From Phycisphaerales bacterium Planc_01 (lineage in GTDB: Bacteria > Planctomycetota > Phycisphaerae > Sedimentisphaerales > Anaerobacaceae), in contig LVBB01000075.1 of assembly GCA_001603075.1 (NCBI GenBank), positions 62,657-126,656 of the forward strand: a stretch of DNA of 64,000 nucleotides. Direction: 5' to 3'. This document shows, piece by piece, positions 25,440 through 33,900 of this stretch; the first letter of the stretch is position 1; each line of letters begins with the position of its first letter. The notes under the pieces are model-generated. The model saw only the letters and a list, made by a program, of their open reading frames with translations. It was not told where the DNA came from and ran no database searches. Both the position numbers and the translations under genes were made by a program.

Positions 25440-28148
25440 ATGAAGGTGGTCGCTGCGATCGGTGTGTTTCTCGCGATATCGTCTGGCAACGCCGCTCTTT
25501 CGTTGGAGCGGCTGGATCGCGGCGTCGTCGCGGTGGCCACGTCCGAAGGCCACGTCTATATCGGCTGGCGTCTGCTGGCCTCCGACCCGCCCGGCGTTGG
25601 CTTCGACGTGCTGCGATCCGCCGAGGCCAAGGGCGCATACGAACGACTGAACGACAAGCCCATCACGGACTCCTGCAACTTCGTTGACGCCAGCGCCGAT
25701 GGCAAGCGATGGCACTACGCTGTCGAGGCCAGGGCCGGTGAAGCGACGGAGCGATCCGATGCCGTTAAGGCGGAGGCGGCGGGATATCTGGCGATCCCAC
25801 TGCAAGGCAACTACGGCGCGAACAAGGTGGCCATCGCCGATCTCGACGGGGACGGCGTGTACGATTACGTGATCAAGCAGCCGGCGTGGTCGCTCGATCC
25901 CGGCCGGCAACGCCGCAGCCCGGACACGTACAAGATCGAGGCCTACCACGGCCGGACCGGCCGGTTTATGTGGCGATACGATCTCGGATGGAACATCAAC
26001 CTGGGCATCTGGTTTTCGCCGATGGTGGCCTACGATTTCGACGGCGACGGCAGGGCGGAGGTCGCGCTGAAGACCGCTCCCTATGCGGCGAGGCCCGAAG
26101 AGGCGTTCCTCAGCCCCGGCGGCTTCGTGCTGGAAGGGCCGGAGTACTGTTCGATCCTCGACGGCGTGACGGGCGAAGAGATCGACAAGGTCGATTGGAT
26201 CGCGCGGGGCGACCCGCGCGACTGGGGCGACGACCAGGGCAACCGCGTCAATCGCAACCAGATCGGCGTGGCCTATCTCGACGGCAAGCGGCCCAGCCTG
26301 CTGGTCCTGCGCGGCACGTACACCACGATGCGGATCGACGCCTACAATCTGATCGACAGGAAGCTGCGCGAGGTCTGGTCGTGGTCCGGGGAGGATGAAG
26401 AGCCGCCCTTGCGCGGGCAGGGGGGCCATACGCTCAAGGCGTTCGATCTCGACGGCGACGGCAAGGACGAGGTGATCATCGGCTCGGCGGCCATCGACAA
26501 CGACGGCACGTGTCTGTGGCGGATGGACATGGGACACCCCGACTGGTTCTACCTCGCCGATATCGACACGGCCCGTCCGGGGTTGGAGATCGCCTACGGC
26601 TTCGAGACCGCCCAGCCGCGTAACGGCATCTGCCTGGCCGATCCGCGCACGGGCCGGATTCTCTGGGGCTGCGACCATCCCACCACGCACATTCACGACT
26701 GGGGCATGGTGGCTGACATCGACCCGGACAGTCCCGGTATGGAAATCTACGGGATGGAACGGGACGGCGTGACCTGCTGGCTCTACAGCGCCCAAGGCAA
26801 GCTGCTGGCGCGCAACGAAGACCTCGGGCGCCACGGCCCGCGGACGTTCTACTGGCTCGACGGCCCGACGAAGGTCCGCGTGCCGTTCAGCTATCGCGGC
26901 GGCACATTCGGGATTCTGCGATACAAGGGCCCGCAGGTCGGCGAGATTCAGGGCCAGCCCATCGCCATCGCCGATGTGCTCGGCGACTGGCGCGAAGAGG
27001 TCATCACCGTCACCGACGGCGTCATTCGCATCTACACGACCACGGTCCCGGCGACGAGCCGGAGGGTCTGCCTGATGCAGGACCACCTGTATCGCATGGA
27101 CGTGGCGATGCAGGCGATGGGCTATTTCTATCCGCCCCAGCTCGGCGGCAGCCCTCTTGTGCCTGCACTGACTCGGCTGTCCCGGCGCGACTATCGCGAC
27201 GGGCCGGAGCAGTGGTATCGCAGTGAGGAGGGCACCCGCATTGTGGATAACGTCCTCTCCTGGCAATCGCCACAGGGCAGTTGGCCCAAGAACACGGATA
27301 CGATGTCCCATGCCTTTTCCGGCTCGCCAAGCGACTTGCGGGGCACCTTCGACAACGGCGCAACGGTGGATGAGCTGCGATTGGTAGCCAGGGCCTTCCG
27401 CGCGACGGGCGAGAAGCGGTATGAGCGAGCATTCGTCAAGGGGCTCGACCACATCCTCGAAGCGCAGTATCCCACCGGTGGCTGGCCGCAGTACTATCCG
27501 CCCGGCAGAGGGTACCCGCGGCACATCACGTTCAACGACGGGACGATGATTCGTTTGATGATCTTCCTGCGTGAAGTAGCGACGTCGGCGGATTATGGGT
27601 TCGTCGATGCAACTCGGCGCGAAGTGGCCCAGGCCGCCGTGGATCGCGGTGTCCAGTGTGTTCTCGCATGCCAGATCGTTGTCGATGGGAAGCGAACCGC
27701 CTGGTGCGCCCAGCATGACGAGGTCGATTACCGCCCGCGTCCGGCTCGAACCTACGAACTGGTCTCTCTCAGCGGCGCCGAAAGCGTTGGCATCCTGCAG
27801 TTCCTGATGAGCCTGGACGATCCGAGTCCTGAGGTTGCCGAGGCTGTCGCGGCCGGCGTCGCGTGGTTCGAATCCATCAAGCTGACGGGCGTTCGGTTGA
27901 CCACGGTCGATGGCAATCGGGTCATCGTCGATGACCCCGACGCGCCGCCTCTATGGGCGCGCTTCTATGAGATCGGGACGAACCGCCCGATCTTCTCCGG
28001 ACGCGACGGCGTCAAGAAGTACAGCATGACGGAGATCGAGGCCGAACGGCGAAACGGATACGCATGGTACGGCCGCTGGGGCCAGTCGCTGGCCTCCGAT
28101 TACGCTGCCTGGCGTGCGAAGTGGCCGACGCAGACGGCCCACGACTGA
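25440..28148 (+). CDS. PL11 rhamnogalacturonan lyase fused to PL10 pectate lyase
   Basis: A 902-residue secreted protein made of two lyases. Residues about 20-590 are PL11: an N-terminal LDRGVVAVATSEGHVYIGWR strand region, then the calcium-binding eight-bladed propeller with repeated DLDGDGVYDY, DFDGDGRAEV and DLDGDGKDEV loops. Residues about 600-900 are PL10: IVDNVLSWQSPQGSWPKN, TFDNGATVDELR, QYPTGGWPQYYP, HITFNDGTMIR and a C-terminal barrel with ELVSLSGAES and YGRWGQSLASDY. PL11 cuts rhamnogalacturonan-I between Rha and GalA; PL10 cuts polygalacturonate. Joining the two gives one enzyme for both pectin backbones. GGAGG precedes the ATG. Normal free-standing PL11 ends near 600, so this is a true fusion rather than a long variant. 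Confidence 0.92.
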   Translation: MKVVAAIGVFLAISSGNAALSLERLDRGVVAVATSEGHVYIGWRLLASDPPGVGFDVLRSAEAKGAYERLNDKPITDSCNFVDASADGKRWHYAVEARAGEATERSDAVKAEAAGYLAIPLQGNYGANKVAIADLDGDGVYDYVIKQPAWSLDPGRQRRSPDTYKIEAYHGRTGRFMWRYDLGWNINLGIWFSPMVAYDFDGDGRAEVALKTAPYAARPEEAFLSPGGFVLEGPEYCSILDGVTGEEIDKVDWIARGDPRDWGDDQGNRVNRNQIGVAYLDGKRPSLLVLRGTYTTMRIDAYNLIDRKLREVWSWSGEDEEPPLRGQGGHTLKAFDLDGDGKDEVIIGSAAIDNDGTCLWRMDMGHPDWFYLADIDTARPGLEIAYGFETAQPRNGICLADPRTGRILWGCDHPTTHIHDWGMVADIDPDSPGMEIYGMERDGVTCWLYSAQGKLLARNEDLGRHGPRTFYWLDGPTKVRVPFSYRGGTFGILRYKGPQVGEIQGQPIAIADVLGDWREEVITVTDGVIRIYTTTVPATSRRVCLMQDHLYRMDVAMQAMGYFYPPQLGGSPLVPALTRLSRRDYRDGPEQWYRSEEGTRIVDNVLSWQSPQGSWPKNTDTMSHAFSGSPSDLRGTFDNGATVDELRLVARAFRATGEKRYERAFVKGLDHILEAQYPTGGWPQYYPPGRGYPRHITFNDGTMIRLMIFLREVATSADYGFVDATRREVAQAAVDRGVQCVLACQIVVDGKRTAWCAQHDEVDYRPRPARTYELVSLSGAESVGILQFLMSLDDPSPEVAEAVAAGVAWFESIKLTGVRLTTVDGNRVIVDDPDAPPLWARFYEIGTNRPIFSGRDGVKKYSMTEIEAERRNGYAWYGRWGQSLASDYAAWRAKWPTQTAHD

Positions 28149-28181
28149 CGCCGCATCAGTGGTATACCGCTTGGCGAAGAT

Positions 28182-29147
28182 TCATGCTCCGAAGAGTGTA
28201 TCGAGCATGGCGTCGAGCCGCTTCTTGCCCACATAAGCGCCGCGATAGATGTCGGGCAGCAGCCACAGGTCCAGCATGATCCATTTGTCGTAGCCCTGGT
28301 CCCTCAGTTCGCGCAGCAGCGCCAGGAGGTCGAGCTTGCCGTCGCCGAGCGTCAGATGCTTCGATGTCCCGCCCTCGGGGCGACAGGTGCCGTCTGTGTC
28401 GGTGAAGTGGACGTGGCCGACGCGACCTCGAAACTCTCTAAGGAAGTTCATCGGATCGCCGTTGCCCATGACCGTGCTGTGGCTCGGGTCGAACGTGACG
28501 TAGAAGTGGGGCGAATCGATCCAATCGACGAGTTTGTGGAGCAGCTCGAACGTGTGTGTCGCCATGACCGGCTCGGGCTCGGTCGTGACGTACATGCCGT
28601 ACTGCCAGGCGTACTCGGTGAGTTTCGCCCAGGTGTCGGCGGTCCACTTGCAGAATTCCTCGCTGCCCGGCCCGACCGGCCCGCCGGACCAGAGCGCGAT
28701 GAACTGGCATCCCCAGCCGTGCAGCAGATCGACCTGATGCTTGAGGTGGGTCAGGTAGCGGCTTCGGCTGGCCGCGTCGGATGAACCGCAGTCGCCGTCC
28801 AGGCCGCGACCCTGGAGCGTCACGATCTCCAGGCCCAGCCGGTCGTACATGCGTTTGACTGCGCGGGCCTCTTCCTCTGTCTGCGGATAGGGCTGCGGCC
28901 AGTCCACCAGTTCGACGCCGTCAAACCCGCAGACACGCACGAACTCCAGTACCTCCTGAAGGTCCATCCGGTAGCCGTACGACCGCACCGACTCGAACCC
29001 GTTCAGCCCCACCGCCGTCTTCCATCGTTTCGGACGTGGTGTCGTCGAAGCGTTGTCAGCCATCGCATGACCTGCTATCACACCGCCTGCTGCGCCGGCA
29101 ATCGCGCCGCACAGCAAGCTCCTGCGCGTCATTCTCTCCGTCGTCAC
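28182..29147 (-). CDS. Sugar-phosphate isomerase/epimerase-like TIM barrel, Tat-exported
   Basis: A 321-residue xylose-isomerase-like TIM barrel. The N-terminus MTRRSLLCGAIAGAAGG is a Tat signal. FDGVELVDWPQPYP, a VTTEPEPV strand, the DPSHSTV acidic/histidine motif, and GRVGHVHFTDTDG match the AP endonuclease 2/IolE-like family that isomerises or epimerises sugars with a divalent metal. It lies convergent to the PL11-PL10 gene and downstream of GH51 on the same strand, so it may process released pectin sugars, but the exact substrate is unknown. Confidence 0.85.
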   Translation of the reverse strand: MTTERMTRRSLLCGAIAGAAGGVIAGHAMADNASTTPRPKRWKTAVGLNGFESVRSYGYRMDLQEVLEFVRVCGFDGVELVDWPQPYPQTEEEARAVKRMYDRLGLEIVTLQGRGLDGDCGSSDAASRSRYLTHLKHQVDLLHGWGCQFIALWSGGPVGPGSEEFCKWTADTWAKLTEYAWQYGMYVTTEPEPVMATHTFELLHKLVDWIDSPHFYVTFDPSHSTVMGNGDPMNFLREFRGRVGHVHFTDTDGTCRPEGGTSKHLTLGDGKLDLLALLRELRDQGYDKWIMLDLWLLPDIYRGAYVGKKRLDAMLDTLFGA

Positions 29148-29203
29148 GAAGTCACTCCTGCATCATACCTGTTCCATCGCACACGGCTCTGCGGCCCATC
29201 GCG

Positions 29204-29234
29204 ATTATAGAGGTGCACAGAACCTTTCGGCCAA
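29204..29234 (-). promoter_or_regulatory. Candidate promoter for the TIM-barrel isomerase gene
   Basis: Minus strand TTGGCC, a 19-base spacer and a perfect TATAAT, about 60 bases upstream of the start at 29147. The spacer is longer than ideal. Confidence 0.4.
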
Positions 29235-29250
29235 TGCAAAACCGCAGCTC

Positions 29251-29308
29251 GTAGGATGGGCTTTAGCCCATGCGGATTCTGACCGGCATGGGCTAAAGCC
29301 CATCCTAC
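29251..29308. repeat. Perfect inverted repeat, GTAGGATGGGC family
   Basis: Two perfectly complementary 23-base arms at 29251-29273 and 29286-29308 with a 12-base spacer. Each arm itself contains a small palindrome (GGGCTTTAGCCC). A related arm-like copy is at 43000-43023 and a fragment at 55254. Looks like a REP-type element. Confidence 0.7.
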
Positions 29309-29335
29309 ACCACTGGGGGCGCCGATATGGGGCAT

Positions 29336-29362
29336 CCCGGCCCTGCGCGGGGCAGGGCCGGG
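29336..29362 (-). terminator. Candidate terminator hairpin of the GH51 gene
   Basis: A 10-base-pair GC-rich stem (CCCGGCCCTG / CAGGGCCGGG) with a seven-base loop lies 14-40 bases after the GH51 stop on the minus strand. No T-run follows, so it may act only partly or by another route. Confidence 0.45.
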
Positions 29363-29375
29363 TGGCGTTTGTGTC

Positions 29376-31781
29376 CTACAGTTCGATGGTGACGACCGCC
29401 GCCGAGAGGGCAGGCATGGTCAGACGCATTGCACCGTTCTCGATGCGCACGTCGCCGGACTCGGCGCGGACCGCCTGTGGGCGCTCCAGTGTGTTGCGGG
29501 ACCGGAGCGAGCCTGGCGCGACCATCTGCATCGTCGCGGCGACCGGAGTCGAGCCGTCGGCCAGCTTCAACGAGACCGCAACGGGCGCATCGCCCGCGTT
29601 GACGGTCTTGACGTACAACGTCTTGCCGTCCTGCGATCTGGTCGCGACGGTGTTGAGCGTCTGCGACTCCGGTGTGATCGCGATGCGGCTTGGTGCGTAG
29701 TGATCGCGCCACAGTTGCATCACGACATAGTTCGGCGCGGCAAACCACGAGGACTGGTCGAAGTTGATGAACGCGTTGTCCCAGGCGGTGGCCGAGACGT
29801 GGCGCAGGAACAGGGCGGGCCCGCCGATCTCGTAGATGTCGCCGCACCGCTCGAAGCCGTTGAGCATACCGCCGGCATACAGGCCGGTACGCCAGTCAGT
29901 GCTCTGGGCGTTCCACTCGGAGCAGTAGATCTTCATCTTCGGATTGCTGCTCTTGGCGATGATCTCGCCCGTCTGTCGGATGAATCGCTCGTAGTTGTAC
30001 GGCCCGTCGGCGAAGCGGTCGGGGTCCTCGTAGTGATGGATGCTCAGGTACTCGAACAACTCGCCGCAGCCTTCGATCATCCGCCGGTTCCAGGTCAGGT
30101 CGAAGCCGCCGCTGCCGCAGGCGGCCAGTTCGATCGTCGGATCGGCCTTGCGCATCGCCGGGGCGAACCGCTTGACCGCCGCGATGTAATTATCGATGCC
30201 CATGCCCCACGTCTCGTTGTCGATCTCCCAATACCTGACGTTGTACGGCTCGGGGTGGCCGTTGGCGGCGCGGACCTTGCCCCATTTGGACGTTGCCGGG
30301 CCGTTGCAGTATTCGATCCAGTCGAGCGCGTCCTGGAGGAAGTCGTAGGTGTCGGCGTCGTCGTTCCATTGCGGCGTGCCGATATTGACGACGAGCAGCG
30401 GCTCGGCGCCCACCTTGCGGCACAGCGCGATGAATTCGTCCGTGCCCAGGCTGTTGATGTCCAGATCGTCCCACATCTCGCGCGGCGTCACGCGACGCTT
30501 GTGTTGCGGGCCGATGCCGTCCTTCCAGCGATAGGGCGAAGCGAAGCAGCCGCCCGGCCAGCGGATGATCGGCGCGCGAATCTCGGCGACGGCCTGTAGC
30601 AGATCGGGCCGGAAGCCTCCGGCCGCCTGCCACGATCGCGGCATCAGACTCACCTGGTCGAGCCAGACGTTGCCGCCGGCGGGCACCACGACCTGGAACG
30701 TCGCGTTGGCGTCGGAGACCTTCGGATGCAACTCGAATTTCAACTCTTGCCAATCGCTTCCCGGTGCGCCGAGCTTCTGCTGGGCAAAGATTGAATCGCC
30801 ACTGTTGACAAGCCGCACGGTCAGGCCGGATGCCCGACCACGGGCCCAGAGCGAGCCGGCGTAGACCTCGTCCTTGCGGATGTTGAACTGGTCCTGCGAC
30901 AGACCTGTCTGGCCTGCCGAGGCGTCGATCTGCACGCAGAAGTTGCTGTTGAAGGGATCGTCGGACTCGATGCCGGCCTTGCCGGCGCCGAAGACGCTCC
31001 AGTGCTTGGCGCCGAAGGTATTTTCACCGAGCGAGGGCAGACCCTCGTACAACGTCTTGCCGTCGAGCGTGGCGACCTTGACGTTGCGGAACCTCGCCTG
31101 CGTGGACCACGTGCTGATGCCCACCTGGCCGGCCAGGTGGGGTCCGCCCGAGGCGGATTCGTCGGTATAATCGAGCACCCGCTCACCGTCGAGCCAGATC
31201 TGATAGCGGTTGCCCTCGCAGCGCACGCGGATCGGGTACCACTTGCCCTTCTCGATCTGCCCATTCACGGACCGGCCCACACTGCGCCGTCCGCCAGCGG
31301 CGCCCTTCTCCAACTGGTGACGCACGTTGCCCCAGCCCCCGATGTTGTACCAGTAATAGTCCTGGTCGCTCGCGGCGCGGAACAGGATGAGAAAGCCCTC
31401 CGCCCCGCCGGTCTTCTGAGCCTCGAGCGTGTATTCGTAGTCGGTCCAGGCCCGGTCCCCGAACACGAGTCGCAGGTCCGTGCCGGAGCCGCTTTGGATG
31501 AGTTGCCCGTCCTCGATCGACCAGCGGCCCGCCGTGTTCTCCTCGAAGCTGCGGTTCCACACCAGCTCGCCCCACAGCCCGCCGTTTGCCGAGTGGTAGA
31601 TGTGCTCGAAGAAGTGCCCGTATACCTTCTCGTCGATCCGGTTCAGCACCCGCCCCGGATCAATCGTATACGAGACCTCTTTGACGCCGTTGCCCTGGCC
31701 GAACGCCGCCGCGCCGAGTATTGCCAACATCGTGCAGCCCAGAGCGCCGCACCCGATCCATCTGCTGTTTCGTTCGCCCAT
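29376..31781 (-). CDS. GH51-family alpha-L-arabinofuranosidase with inserted LamG-like domain
   Basis: An 801-residue secreted enzyme with signal peptide (ALGCTMLAILGAAAFGQG). After an N-terminal GRVLNRIDEKVYGHFFEHIY strand region, residues about 85-235 form an inserted jelly-roll or LamG/DUF1080-like domain (DYEYTLEAQKTGGAEGFLIL, YQIWLDGERVLDYTD). The TIM barrel carries RWPGGCFASPYRW, the acid/base E523 in WEIDNETWG and the nucleophile E622 in CSEWNAQ, and the C-terminus is the usual beta domain. GH51 removes arabinofuranosyl units from arabinan or arabinoxylan. Opposite strand to the pectin operon at 21361-28148, 1.2 kb away, and functionally consistent with it. Downstream of the start is a palindromic repeat at 31804-31870. 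Confidence 0.92.
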   Translation of the reverse strand: MGERNSRWIGCGALGCTMLAILGAAAFGQGNGVKEVSYTIDPGRVLNRIDEKVYGHFFEHIYHSANGGLWGELVWNRSFEENTAGRWSIEDGQLIQSGSGTDLRLVFGDRAWTDYEYTLEAQKTGGAEGFLILFRAASDQDYYWYNIGGWGNVRHQLEKGAAGGRRSVGRSVNGQIEKGKWYPIRVRCEGNRYQIWLDGERVLDYTDESASGGPHLAGQVGISTWSTQARFRNVKVATLDGKTLYEGLPSLGENTFGAKHWSVFGAGKAGIESDDPFNSNFCVQIDASAGQTGLSQDQFNIRKDEVYAGSLWARGRASGLTVRLVNSGDSIFAQQKLGAPGSDWQELKFELHPKVSDANATFQVVVPAGGNVWLDQVSLMPRSWQAAGGFRPDLLQAVAEIRAPIIRWPGGCFASPYRWKDGIGPQHKRRVTPREMWDDLDINSLGTDEFIALCRKVGAEPLLVVNIGTPQWNDDADTYDFLQDALDWIEYCNGPATSKWGKVRAANGHPEPYNVRYWEIDNETWGMGIDNYIAAVKRFAPAMRKADPTIELAACGSGGFDLTWNRRMIEGCGELFEYLSIHHYEDPDRFADGPYNYERFIRQTGEIIAKSSNPKMKIYCSEWNAQSTDWRTGLYAGGMLNGFERCGDIYEIGGPALFLRHVSATAWDNAFINFDQSSWFAAPNYVVMQLWRDHYAPSRIAITPESQTLNTVATRSQDGKTLYVKTVNAGDAPVAVSLKLADGSTPVAATMQMVAPGSLRSRNTLERPQAVRAESGDVRIENGAMRLTMPALSAAVVTIEL

Positions 31782-32156
31782 GCCCTGACCCTTTCATTGA
31801 TTCGTAGGGTGTGCATCGCACACCGATTCGATTGCCTGGCGAGGGTGAAGGTGTGCGGTGCACACCCTACAAGTTTTCGCCTTTCCTTGACCCTGGAAGC
31901 TGCTCCGACCCCCATGCAGGTCGGGACTCCGACCACCCTAAACCAATTGCCTCCCGCGGGCAACACCCTTCTGCGTTTGGATTCCACCACATCGCGAACG
32001 CTCTCGAATCGGGCGCAGGGGACCAACTCAGTTCGATCCGCGTTTCGTCAGGGGTTTCGACCTTCTGTCATGGGGCGGTCCCTGGTAGAATCGATAGCGT
32101 GCTCGGCGGCGGTGTGCTTCCGTGACAGAAGACTCGAAGACAAATCGGGGGACGAG
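31782..32156. other. Intergenic region with a palindromic repeat
   Basis: About 375 bases without a gene between the GH51 start and the ferritin-like gene. It contains the inverted repeat at 31804-31870 and a TAGAAT at 32086-32091 that might be a -10 of the ferritin-like gene, though no good -35 is seen. No RNA gene was recognised. Confidence 0.5.
31804..31870. repeat. Near-perfect inverted repeat, GTAGGGTGTGC type
   Basis: Arms of 21 bases at 31804-31824 and 31850-31870, complementary except for one base, with a 25-base spacer. The arms read GTAGGGTGTGCATCGCACACC. Same GTAGG..g start and end as the 29251 repeat but a different core, so they may be members of one REP-like superfamily. Confidence 0.65.
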
Positions 32157-32618
32157 ATGGCTGAGCGATTTGAGAGTGTTGAGGCGGCGCTGGATTTTGC
32201 GATCGGCAACGAGGTCGAGGCGCATGCGTTCTATCTGGAGCTGGCGGAGAAGATGGATGTGCCGGCGATGAAACAGGTGTTCGAGGAGTTTGCGGCTGAG
32301 GAGCTGGGGCATAAGGCCAGGCTGGAGGCGGTCAAACGTGGGGCGCGGTCGGTCGGTGCGATGAACGAGCGGGTGCAGAGCCTGGGTCTGGCGGATTATC
32401 TGGTCGAGTCGCCGCCGCAAAGTGACATGACGTACGCTGAGGCGCTGATCCTGGCGATGAAGAAGGAGAAGGCCGCGTACAGGCTCTATCTGGACCTGGC
32501 CGGGGCGGCCGGCACGGGCGAACTGGCGGAGTTGTTCCGCTCGCTGGCGGCCGAGGAGGCCAGGCACAAGCTGCGCTTCGAGATCGAGTACGACGACGTG
32601 GTGCTCAAGGAGAACTGA
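32157..32618 (+). CDS. Ferritin-like / rubrerythrin-type diiron protein
   Basis: A 153-residue four-helix protein. Two helix-loop-helix halves each supply Glu and ExxH-type ligands: GNEVEAHAFYLELAE, EFAAEELGHKARLEA, EKAAYRLYLDLA and AAEEARHKLRFEIEY. This is the ferritin-like/rubrerythrin N-terminal fold without the rubredoxin domain. It is likely a cytoplasmic iron or peroxide-handling protein. The ATG at 32157 follows GGGGACGAG; the frame is open far upstream but with no homology-like sequence. Confidence 0.85.
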   Translation: MAERFESVEAALDFAIGNEVEAHAFYLELAEKMDVPAMKQVFEEFAAEELGHKARLEAVKRGARSVGAMNERVQSLGLADYLVESPPQSDMTYAEALILAMKKEKAAYRLYLDLAGAAGTGELAELFRSLAAEEARHKLRFEIEYDDVVLKEN

Positions 32619-32640
32619 GCGGTCCGGCTACGCCGGCCGC

Positions 32641-32796
32641 AAATACGAAATCCGAATCTCGAAACACGAAACAGACCCAAAGCACGAAACCGCAATGACC
32701 GAAACAGAGGCCTCACATCGAGGCCCGTTTGGAGAATTCGAGGTTGAATCATTCGGATTTGTTTCGGATTTCGGATTTCGTGCTTCGGATTTCATA
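32641..32796. repeat. AT-richer inverted repeat with CGAAATCCGAA motifs
   Basis: Left part (32641-32672) has AAATACGAAATCCGAA and CGAAACACGAAAC; right part (32751-32792) carries the complementary TTCGGATTTCGGATTTCG and TTCGGATTT. The two sides can pair imperfectly over about 30 bases around a centre near 32715, and the stretch is poorer in GC than flanking genes. No coding frame fits. Probably a dispersed intergenic repeat. Confidence 0.6.
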
Positions 32797-32816
32797 CCGC
32801 TTGGTAGAGGAATGAT

Positions 32817-33893
32817 ATGAGCAAGAAGTTGGCCAGTTCGATGCTGGTGTTGTACATCAGTGGTGTCGCAGTCGCGGCGGCGGTGTATCCGGGCCTGGAA
32901 TGGTCGACAAGGACGGCGGGGGACGTTGGGCTCGACGCGGAGAAGCTCACGGTGCTGAGCGACTATGCGGGCGGTTTCGGGTGTGTGGTGCGGCATGGGT
33001 ATATGGTCTACACGTGGGGCGATGTGTCGCGACGGATGGATGTCGCGTCGGCGGCCAAGCCGATCTACACGCACTTCCTGCTCAAGGCGGTCGCCGAGGG
33101 CAGGATTCGGAGCGTCGATCAGGCGGTGAGCGAGTGGGAGCCGAGGCTCAGGGAGATCAACGCGGACCTGGACCATAAGGATGCGCGGATCACGTGGCGT
33201 CACATGGCGAATCAGATCTCGTGCTACGGCCTGGCCGAAGAGCCTGGCACAGCGTACGCCTACAACGACTGGCAGATGGCGCTGCTGTTCGACACGCTGT
33301 TTGTCAAGGTCTGCGGCGCGACGCACGAGACCGTCGACGACGAAGTGCTGCACGCGCAACTGACCGACCGGATCGGTTGCCAGGACGATCCGAGCTTTGT
33401 GGCGTTCGGACCCGACGACCGGCCGGGACGCGCGGCGATTTCGCCCCGCGATTTCGCCCGGTTCGGATTGCTGTACCTGCGCGGCGGCAGGTGGAACGAC
33501 GTGCAGCTTCTGCGTCCCGATCTGACGCAAATGGCGGTGACGAGCCCGGTGCCCAACTCGATCCCGAGGGCGGGCGAGAAGGCCGCCGAGATGATCCCTG
33601 GGCAGCGGTCCATCGGCTCACGGCAGATTCCCGACAACCAGACCGACCACATGGGCAGCTATAGCTGGCTGTGGTGGATCAACGGGATCGACCGCGAGGG
33701 CCGGCGGCACTGGCCCGATGCGCCCATCGATGCCTACGGCTGCTTCGGCCACGGCGGCAAGCGCGCGATGGTCGTCCTGCCGAGTCTCGACCTGATCGTC
33801 AGTTGGAACGACACCCGCATCGACGGCCGCGACATGGAGAACGAGGCCTTGAGGCGATTGCTCGGCGCGGTGACGCATCGCGATTTGAAATAG
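32817..33893 (+). CDS. Serine hydrolase of the beta-lactamase/esterase family
   Basis: A 358-residue secreted protein with an N-terminal signal segment (SSMLVLYISGVAVAAAV). The class C beta-lactamase-like motifs are S-x-x-K as S78-A-A-K81 in VASAAKP, a YAYND motif for the second catalytic Tyr, and HGGK near residue 318 for the KTG equivalent. Such proteins act as esterases, D-peptidases or carboxypeptidases rather than true beta-lactamases. AGAGGAATG lies before the ATG. It converges with the next gene, only seven bases away. Confidence 0.85.
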   Translation: MSKKLASSMLVLYISGVAVAAAVYPGLEWSTRTAGDVGLDAEKLTVLSDYAGGFGCVVRHGYMVYTWGDVSRRMDVASAAKPIYTHFLLKAVAEGRIRSVDQAVSEWEPRLREINADLDHKDARITWRHMANQISCYGLAEEPGTAYAYNDWQMALLFDTLFVKVCGATHETVDDEVLHAQLTDRIGCQDDPSFVAFGPDDRPGRAAISPRDFARFGLLYLRGGRWNDVQLLRPDLTQMAVTSPVPNSIPRAGEKAAEMIPGQRSIGSRQIPDNQTDHMGSYSWLWWINGIDREGRRHWPDAPIDAYGCFGHGGKRAMVVLPSLDLIVSWNDTRIDGRDMENEALRRLLGAVTHRDLK

Positions 33894-33900
33894 ACCCCTC

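Noticed and set aside
25335-27716. 793-codon minus-strand frame over the PL11-PL10 gene
   Set aside because: Antisense of a well-supported gene; no domain.
31002-32156. Long upstream extension of the ferritin-like gene
   Set aside because: Overlaps GH51 on the other strand and an intergenic repeat; no conserved sequence; ATG 32157 fits the family.
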